DNA of 64,000 bases from Diadema setosum (Eukaryota > Echinodermata > Echinoidea > Diadematoida > Diadematidae): assembly GCA_033980235.1 (NCBI GenBank), contig CM067069.1, forward strand, positions 20,952,650-21,016,649, in the 5' to 3' direction. Of this stretch, positions 56,501-64,000 are shown one piece after another. The notes under the pieces are model-generated. The model was not told the origin of the DNA, ran no database searches, and was given only the letters and a program-made list of their open reading frames with translations. How positions within the stretch are numbered: position 1 is the first letter of the stretch; every line of letters begins with the position of its first letter. Both the position numbers and the translations under genes were made by a program.

Positions 56501-59500
56501 TATTACTTAGATTCCCCTCCCCACCTTTTTTTTTTAATTCACCAGTCTATGCGAGAACTTTGGAGATAAAGCCACATACAATGTATGTTAATTGTTTGTC
56601 CCATCAAAGACCTGCACTATGCAGCTAGTGTAGTGGTCCCCGCTTAATACAGATCTCTCAGAGTCGCAGAAACCAGCTTTTGACATGACAGTTATTTGAA
56701 GCAGGGCTCCCACCTAAATGGTGGCTGGTATTGACCTGTTGCAGATCATCAGGACTGCACTGAGCATATCAAATTGTGACCAGTGCCTATGACCCTGCCA
56801 ATGTCGAGAAATAGGCACCACTTTAACTTGAACATGTTTTCACTATGCCATTTGAGTGTGAGTAGAAGCTGATGATGAATGATAGAACCACCTGCACAAT
56901 GCCACCTTATTGTGCGATCCCACAAATGACAGTATCCAAGATTGGTTAAAAACAGAAAACAAAAAACAAAACAAAAAAACAAACAAACCTTGGTTCGGGT
57001 TAGGAAATTATATCCCTTTCATTCTTTGTCAGTATTTCATTATTATTTTCAGGAGCAACAGAAAAATTTAGGCAAACTGCAGTCTGTATGTCCTGTACAC
57101 TCATTGTATGTGTCCTGACCGAGCCAGAGGTGTAGTTCCTAATTGCTAAAAGTAAAAATACTTGGTAACATGTAAAAAGTTTGCTACGAAGCAGTTTCCA
57201 ATTATCTGGAGAGTTCGGTACTTTTGCAGTAGCAGGTCACTGACATCAAGAAAGAATTCCATTTCTCTGTAACTCATTTCTCATTTGATGAACAACAAAT
57301 CACATTCCCCCCCCCCCCCCTCCCACCAGCCTCTCTTATGTTCATTCAGACAGCACAATGCATGTCTGCTAAAAGTTAGTCTCTTGTCATACACTGTATT
57401 TTTCAGTGTGAGAACAAAACACTTTAATTGTATGGCTTTTCACTGTAAACCTTGTACAGCAGTGTAATAAAAGAGATTCTGCAACAGCATTATACTATTT
57501 CTTTGTGTGTGTGTGCGTGTTTGTACAATGTGATGTCAATGCAAAGTGTACGTACCACAAAAGGACATAGTGTACTGCTTTGCCTCAGGGATATGTCTTC
57601 ATTGTGTTATGGCCGACAACACAATTTTATGACATTTGAATTCCACTTGGCTGCACTGCACATTCCCTTTTTAAAAGGAAAACCAAAGTAGTCCACTAAG
57701 AAAATAGGTGATTTTTATAGGCTGATCTTTATCTGGTTTTCAAATGGAATTTCATGCACAGCTATAATTTAATTCATGACTGTATTTCATGCTACACAAA
57801 TTTAACTAGCATATAAAATACACATACACACATGTACACACATCATACACTAATTACAGGACAAGTTATCCCAACAACCAAGTAACTCTAAATTCAAGTG
57901 GTGAAGTACTGTACATGTACATAATGTACTGTATCTTCATGTATGACAAGCAGTGATTCAGGCCAGGACAATATCGTACAAAAATACAAAATGGTAAAGA
58001 TTAACAAGTCAACAGGAACTTGAGAAAGCCTTGCACATGCTATAAAAGGTGTTGTCTTTCTGAATTATTCTTTGAGTGCATTTCAAACCAATTTTCCCTG
58101 CCATTTTGTTGTTTGTTGGTTTTTAGGAGATTTGCTGAAAATGCACTATGAAGTGTACATGTTACAATGTTTTTTGTGGAGTCAAACTCAATGGAAGAGA
58201 CATTTTATGTAGGCATACTGCTCTTAAAAGACAGAAAAGCTTTTGAGTGAAATTCTCCATGACATGTAGATCATGGTTTATTGATACCAACGTACATGTA
58301 CATGTAGACAAAGACTGTTTGAAGGCCACAATTTTTCTATTCAAAGCTTAAAGGTCCTGTTTACCTTTGGGAGCAGTGATTTGAAAATTTTTAAGATATC
58401 ACATTTGATACATCCTACCATTTAAAATTTTCGCAATAAAAGCCTTAAATATAAGAAGATATCAGTATTCTTCTCAATAAACCATAACTGTAGATCACCT
58501 GGTTTAGTCTGGACATTTTTCTTATCATAACAATTGTTCACATTTTGTGTATTTAATGATACTTAACATTGATTATACGGATTCAAATTTTTACAGTGGT
58601 TGTTTCTATCCATAACTCACATTTTAGAACTACATTTTAAAGCACTAATGCTGGGTTTGTGTTTCATACTGCTATGTGCAAATGGTAAATTAACCTTTAA
58701 TGTTTCATCTCATCCTTCCTTTGGCAATACATTTTCACTTGAAGTAACTGAAAAAAAAAAAAAAAAATCAAGCAATCTTCTCAATTCACCCTGTCATTCA
58801 TGTATGCTTGTCAGAGGTTAGTGGGTGACTCACTCTGGAGATGATTTTAGGGTAGGTAAACAACAGACTTGTTGCCTGACATAACCCAGACAACTACATT
58901 AGTACAGGTACACAAATTAGTTTACAATTGGGGTATCTTTACCCAAAGTTATTCAAGACAAAGTCTAAGCTTGGGTGATACAAACCCACAATGCCATCAA
59001 TTGGGGGGAAAAAAAGAAAAAAAAAAACTTGGGCAGTAAATCAAATCATATGAATGATCATAACAGCATGGTTTCTTCATTCAACACTAAAACCAATAAA
59101 GCATGGACTGTAGCAAGCAAGATGGATGCAGTGTAATTTAGCTTGAGCAAATAACATGTGACATATTCGCATACACCCAATGCCAGAATACACTTACATG
59201 TATATCCACAAGCAAATTCGATATCACATGGTGCAACTGCAATGTGAGACGAAGAATAAGATACAATATGTATGTATAATGCCCAGAAAGCGAGAAAATA
59301 CAACTGCGTGGAACCACATCTCTTCTACTATAATGTACCTGGTATACACTTCTATATTATTAAATATGAATCTCAGGACAAAGAAAATTTTTGAACATTT
59401 TCCATTGATGAAGAAGAACTGACCAACAGATGTATTCAAGCAAGGGCTGAGATATCCAAAGACAAAGTAAAAAAAAAAAAAGTGGTCGTAATAAAACATT

Positions 59501-59740
59501 GGTCCCATCTTTTATTCTAGGACTTTATATTTGATATTAATTTCACACATCTCAAAACCGATTTTCATCAAAGAAACTTTGAATTTCTCTTAGAATTGTA
59601 TGCTTTTTAATATTTTATAGGTGGTTTCTCTTTTATCTCATGAAAAATTGGATGCATGAAGCCCATCTCAACCAAAACCACAGGTACAAGTGTGTACCAT
59701 CCCTTCAAGCACCACCCAATGGAAGTGCAGCAACTGAGCT
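56501..59740. other. intergenic; poly(C) tract
   Basis: 14 C at 57307-57320, A runs at about 58751-58767 and 59009-59030. No gene recognised. Confidence 0.4.
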
Positions 59741-59811
59741 GGGGGGGGGGGGGGGGGGGGGATGTGAAGGGATGTGTGTGGGAGGTGTCCTCCTCCCCCC
59801 CCCCCCCCCCC
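59741..59811. repeat. poly(G)21 facing poly(C)17
   Basis: 21 G at 59741-59761 are followed 33 bases later by 17 C at 59795-59811, with GGGAGG/CCTCC words between them. The two runs can pair as a hairpin stem, and the G run can also form a quadruplex. Confidence 0.9.
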
Positions 59812-59856
59812 ATGGTTTTTTAGATGTAAATCATGCAATTATTGATAAATATAGAA

Positions 59857-59858
<2 letters not shown>

Positions 59859-59928
<70 letters not shown>
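59859..59928. repeat. (AT)n-(GT)n-(AT)n microsatellite
   Basis: An AT run, eight GT units and another AT run. The ORFs across it are low complexity. Confidence 0.95.
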
Positions 59929-60342
59929 TAAACGCTTGTCAGACCTGTGAGTTTTGCTTGAGAAAGACCTCTGAGGCATGATTATCACACCTGGTGTGCA
60001 AGACTTGGTATGTCTGAAAATAGGAATACATGCTAAGAAGTGAAATGACTTAAATGTATAGGCTTGAGAGTGAAACATACATGGAAACTTGACGGGTACC
60101 TTTACATTGTCACTATGAAAGCTTATGAAATTTGCAATCGCCAAATTACATGCACCTTTAGAATCAATGGTAGACTCCTATGCATTGAAATTTTGATTGC
60201 TATCCACTGCAATGCTATTATCAGTGTGGTGCATGAACGCAAGTGTCGGGGATGGCTCATTTACTTTTTTTTTTTTTCTTCTAAAGAAGATCATATCGAA
60301 GTATTGAGGTTTAGTCTTACAATCATATTTAATTTTTCTTAA

Positions 60343-60699
60343 AGGGGAAGGCTAGTAACTGATCAGTGGGAATCAGTGGAAATGCTGGGAGATGATTGTT
60401 CCAATCCTTATGGGATTCATTCAAGAGTTCATTGTATATCTATTGTTGTGTGAAAATGATTTGCTTCAGAATGGTCTCATATTCAAGTAATGTGCAGTTT
60501 AATGCTTCTAGGTTAGCGTCCCTGGTCAGTGACGGAGCATTAATCTGCACATCACTTGAATATGAGACCGTTCTGAAGCAAACCATTTTCACACAACAAT
60601 AGATATACAATGAACTCTTGAATGAATCCCATAAGGATTGGAACAATCATCTTCCAGCATTTCCACTGATTCCCACTGATCAGTTACTAGCCTTCCCCT
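60343..60699. mobile_element. piggyBac-like foldback element, 357 bp, TTAA target duplication
   Basis: TTAA at 60339-60342 and 60700-60703. The left end AGGGGAAGGCTAGTAACTGA is mirrored by TCAGTTACTAGCCTTCCCCT. Arms of about 165-170 bp pair almost throughout (for example CATTGTATATCTATTGTTGT), leaving a loop of about 25-30 bp around GTTAGCGTCCCTGGTCAGTG. Because of the symmetry both strands translate to nearly the same 68-residue frame, which is not a gene. Confidence 0.9.
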
Positions 60700-60703
60700 T
60701 TAA

Positions 60704-61245
60704 ATGTGTCATTCATTTTATTAAAATTCAAGACTCGACATTAACAGTGGCCCAGGACCACCAGAAATTCATGTTGGGCCACCATTTTCTAAGAAAAGAT
60801 ATTTTGGTGACTCAATTAAGCCACCAGATTTCATTGCTGGGCCCCAAAAAGAAAAAAAAAATAGTGTTGAGCCTTGATGTAGCTATATACTTATATGTAC
60901 TAGTATATGGTATGTAAAAGGCTGCAAGTTATGTTCTTTTTTGTGTAGTTGAAATAGGCTCTATTAGTATTCATAATCATATTAATTCATGATCTTGAAA
61001 CTATAGGCCCTACATGTATATTTTGGCATGATAGCTCAGTAAAATCTGTTTTGAGGAGCTTTACAATTAAAAAAAAAAAACAAAAAAACAAAACAAAACA
61101 ACCTTAACCTCTGATGGTTCTCCTCCTGAACATGGTTAAGGCCTATACGACTCGTGTAACAGACTCAGAGGACATTTCCATGGGAATTCCATAAAGCTAG
61201 ACAAAACTACGACATAGACGTAGTTTTAGCAGAACATGCAATGTA
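60704..61245. other. intergenic, nothing recognised
   Basis: No gene recognised; A-rich tract near 61060-61100. Confidence 0.4.
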
Positions 61246-61414
61246 CAGTGCACTCCTATCATCAAAATTCCTGTCACAAGGAAGTGAAAATTTAGGCCGG
61301 AACACTTACCACTCTGTGTATTTTTATTGGTTATTTGTTTGGTTGTAACAAAATTTTGATATAATGAAAGAAAACTGCCGGTCTCAAGGACTGTGTTGTA
61401 ACGGGAGTCCACTG
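61246..61414 (+). mobile_element. pogo/Tigger-type MITE, ATAACGA family, decayed copy 2
   Basis: It starts TA then CAGTGCACTCCTATCATCAA and ends GTTGTAACGGGAGTCCACTG. The internal AAAATTTAGGCCGGAACA and GAAAGAAAACTGCCGGTC match the 50140 copy. The right TA is lost and many CpG and TA positions have mutated. Confidence 0.8.
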
Positions 61415-62560
61415 GGGAATATTACAGTAGGCCTATATAAAATTGTGTACGACTGGTTTTTCAAAGAGGCATGATAATCCACACACTCTGTTCACATGTC
61501 TGTGCATTTCTTTAAGTCTGAATTCCAAGCCCTAACATAGATAATGACACTTCATCTTGTTCCATCCACCCCCTCTGCTCCGCTACCTTATGACCCCACC
61601 CCACCCCAACCCGGTACTCTCGCTTCCCCTCGCTCCAAAATGTCCAACGCTACGTACACAGTGCAAAAGATGGCCTAGACAGCAGCTAGCAGCTCTCCAC
61701 TTGTCCGAGGTACATACAGAGCGTGCGAGGCCTCGGCTGGGAGATCGCGTTGCGGACAAATCTAAACACGGTTTTCTGCCCATATTTTCATAGGATATTC
61801 AAAATTATTACGAATGGAAATAAGAGCTCACTTTACATTGACACAATAATATATCGTTCTCCCTATTTCGCTCCTCAATATACCTTCACATTAGGTCACT
61901 GAACTCTGTTGAAAATACGAGACACTGAGACCACCCCAAGCTCGGATCCTCAATACGCGTACACCATACACACACATACACACAGTCAAAAGGTACAGTG
62001 TTTAGGTCGTCTCTCTCCTCCTCTTTCTTTTTCTTTGTTTCTGTCTCTCGAAAAATATCGAAAATACGCATAAAAATCATCAAGTTGTTAACTCACCATT
62101 CAGATGAAAATACAGTACAGACTCTCAGGAAAAGGATTGAAACACTAAACAGTACAGATTTTCAAGATATCTTCGTTTTTCTGCAATTAATTTCTGTCAA
62201 AATGTCTTGTCAGAGCAGCTGTCCAACAGCTCGTCATGTACAAAAAACACATAGGCGTACGCAATTCTAATGTATTATCATAAGATGAGAGCGAATGAAA
62301 GGGCTAGCCTGTGTCACATTCGCGTGTGCTTACTGGTAGCAGACGACAAAAAGACCTATAATGCATCTCAAGAAGAAAACACTGTGTAAATTTCCAAATA
62401 CGTAACATTGATTCAAGATTTTATAAATATATATAGAATTAAAATATTTATTTAGGAGGTATTTAGCTTTATTTTTCGAATCACAAGATTATTTGTTTTT
62501 CTAAGTTTAAATTTTAAAGACAGATTTAAATTGACAGCTGAGCTTTAGGCGTACGCGTAC
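61415..62560. other. spacer, locally CpG-containing
   Basis: A GC-richer patch at about 61600-61760 has no coding frame I recognise on either strand. Confidence 0.35.
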
Positions 62561-62623
62561 GCGTTCCCCTGAACCGGAAGAGTAAAATTAGATGCTTGCG
62601 TTCTGTGGTAAACGGCGACGGAG
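62561..62623 (+). promoter_or_regulatory. candidate promoter and first untranslated exon
   Basis: CpG-rich GTACGCGTACGCG is followed by an ETS-type ACCGGAAG (62573-62580) and, about 40 bases on, CGGCGACGGAG directly before GTGAGA, a good 5' splice site. An ETS motif near a CpG-rich, TATA-less start with a donor is a common invertebrate promoter arrangement. No transcript evidence. Confidence 0.35.
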
Positions 62624-63191
62624 GTGAGAGATATAGCGAATATAACGGGATAAATACCATGTGTTTTTTAATTTATATTGTCATCAGCTGTCATTTGGCA
62701 TGTTCGTAATACGTGTGTATTAGTCTCGAAACTATTTTGCCGCGTATAAGTTTGTTGTTACCAAAAGTGTGCAGCTTGTGTGTTTGCCCAGTCCCACTCG
62801 TTGCTTACCGCGTGTCTCTGGTGGAGACAGTTTAATAATTAATTTTATCGATAACAATAACAGTTATGCTAGTGCTCAAGTGGTGCTGACTGTATCACTC
62901 AGACTGGTGAACATGTGGAACTGATCTGTGTGATTGACTGCCTAAATCAACCTTAAATATGTACATTTCAGTGAAGTCGGCCGTCGGGTCAACTTTATTA
63001 CTTTTCAGGAGTACGAATCAGTCTAGAAATTTAGAATCAACTAGATCAAGAACTGAACTTTTGAGTGAGAAATTTAAAACTAGTTTATCTCCTGTGACTT
63101 CTGCGACTCAATTAGTCACTCTGGACAGTCGACAGTAACTCCTGAGCCAAACTGCAGCTATTCTGTGAGATGCATCTAGTATTTAAATAGG

Positions 63192-63461
63192 ATGGATGAC
63201 GGCGCTAATGCACTTTCGTATTCATGTAGTGATGTAGATATCTCGATTATATTACTAAAACACACCTGGGATTTAAATTACACCAAAATCACAGGATATA
63301 CTTATAACTTTATTTTCAATCACTCACATTATTTTGAACCAAATCGGTCATCGGAAAGTGTCAATATCGATGTTGACTTTCATGTCGTTGATCAAAAACA
63401 AATCGCTCTTCACGCTTTGCGAACCACTCTGTATTTAATAAATGTGCACATGTTGCCGTAA
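63192..63461 (+). CDS. small ORF, possible start of a gene leaving the window
   Basis: The 89-residue frame starts at AGGATGG (63192) and begins MDDGANALSYSCSDVDISII. An acceptor-like ACATTTCAG lies about 220 bases upstream and a candidate untranslated exon at 62.6 kb. A faint likeness of ILLKHTWDLNYTKITGYTY to the N-terminal strand of M1-type aminopeptidase O is not enough to name it. The frame stops after INVHMLP, though a donor could lie earlier. May be chance. Confidence 0.25.
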   Translation: MDDGANALSYSCSDVDISIILLKHTWDLNYTKITGYTYNFIFNHSHYFEPNRSSESVNIDVDFHVVDQKQIALHALRTTLYLINVHMLP

Positions 63462-64000
63462 CAATCTGAAATGGAAGTGAGCCATCTAATATGTGACAAA
63501 TCTTTCAAGTAAATGGGGGCTGAAAATCAACGTACAAATGATTTATGACAAGTTGAATGTAATTTAGCAGAGAAATGCAGTGCCTAGATCACACATGACC
63601 ACACACATACATGCATTCCTCATTGACTTCTGTCACCTTGCCACAGTCATTGTACTGATACATTATAGTTCCATATTGAATCCCGGCTATTGCCCTTGTG
63701 ACTGCTAGTGCTATTTGTAGTACTAAATTATATTCTACTAGCTACTTGTGTCTAGTTGGCTTTAAGTTTTATGAATTTTATAAATCAAGGAAAAAGCTCT
63801 GCTAGTTTCCACTGCAGTTCACCTATCCACTACTGTTCTAAATAAAATCAAATTGGTTATATATAATTTATCTTTCATGCACAACCTGCACCTGTAGGGT
63901 CCTCAAGATGTAATCATGTTATTAGTTTTATACTTTCATACACCACAATGATTGCAAATGAGGATATTCTTCTTTGTTTATCTCGAATATGTGTAGTAGT
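63462..64000. other. window end, nothing recognised
   Basis: AT-rich. If the preceding ORF is an exon, this is intron. Confidence 0.3.

Noticed and set aside
60396..60646. nearly identical 68-residue ORFs on both strands
   Set aside because: A product of the palindromic arms of the TTAA element, not a duplicated gene.
1..64000. CRISPR arrays, bacterial operons, ribosome binding sites
   Set aside because: None seen; the DNA is animal nuclear sequence.

Overview
The window is metazoan nuclear DNA. Exons are short, introns are long and have GT/AG borders, intergenic DNA is AT-rich, and there are many small inverted-repeat transposons, microsatellites and long poly(G)/poly(C) tracts. The gene families (a MEGF9-type laminin-EGF receptor, LAP1/LULL1-type torsin cofactors, Myb/SANT-like proteins) and the repeat style (TTCGCGAA-containing MITEs, ACATGT-rich spacers) suggest a marine invertebrate, probably a deuterostome such as an echinoderm. 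That assignment is an inference.

Layout. 1-6 kb: spacer and microsatellites. 6.2-9.7 kb: minus-strand exons of one or two Myb/SANT-like genes with a Gln/Pro-rich tail. 10.2-10.8 kb: two inverted copies of one MITE. 13.0-27.5 kb: four plus-strand exons forming the 3' part of a MEGF9-like gene (three laminin-type EGF modules, one membrane span, a short cytoplasmic tail). Its start lies outside the recognisable sequence, and its introns hold a tandem tRNA-derived SINE, a pogo-type MITE and several hairpin elements. 27.5-35.6 kb: 3'UTR and spacer with more MITEs. 35.7-36.9 kb and 50.6-51.8 kb: two complete, intronless coding sequences for paralogous type II membrane proteins with the luminal domain of LAP1/LULL1, the activators of torsin AAA+ ATPases. 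Between them is a transposon-rich 14 kb block: a 2.3-kb element with TTA target duplications and internal tandem repeats, a 0.9-kb Tc1/mariner-like foldback element and a partial copy, a truncated LTR retrotransposon (LTR, tRNA-Pro-like primer site, partial gag), a foldback element with a 9-bp target duplication, and a 2-kb piggyBac-like element. 52-61 kb: largely featureless, with one possible terminal exon and a large palindromic TTAA element. 62.5-64 kb: a CpG-rich start-like region and a small ORF, perhaps the 5' end of a gene leaving the window.

The two torsin cofactors are the best-supported genes. They should act at the nuclear envelope or ER by supplying an arginine finger to torsin; no torsin gene is in the window. 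MEGF9 and the Myb/SANT exons carry single-base frame breaks at otherwise well-conserved places. These could be sequencing indels or decay; the two torsin cofactors show none.
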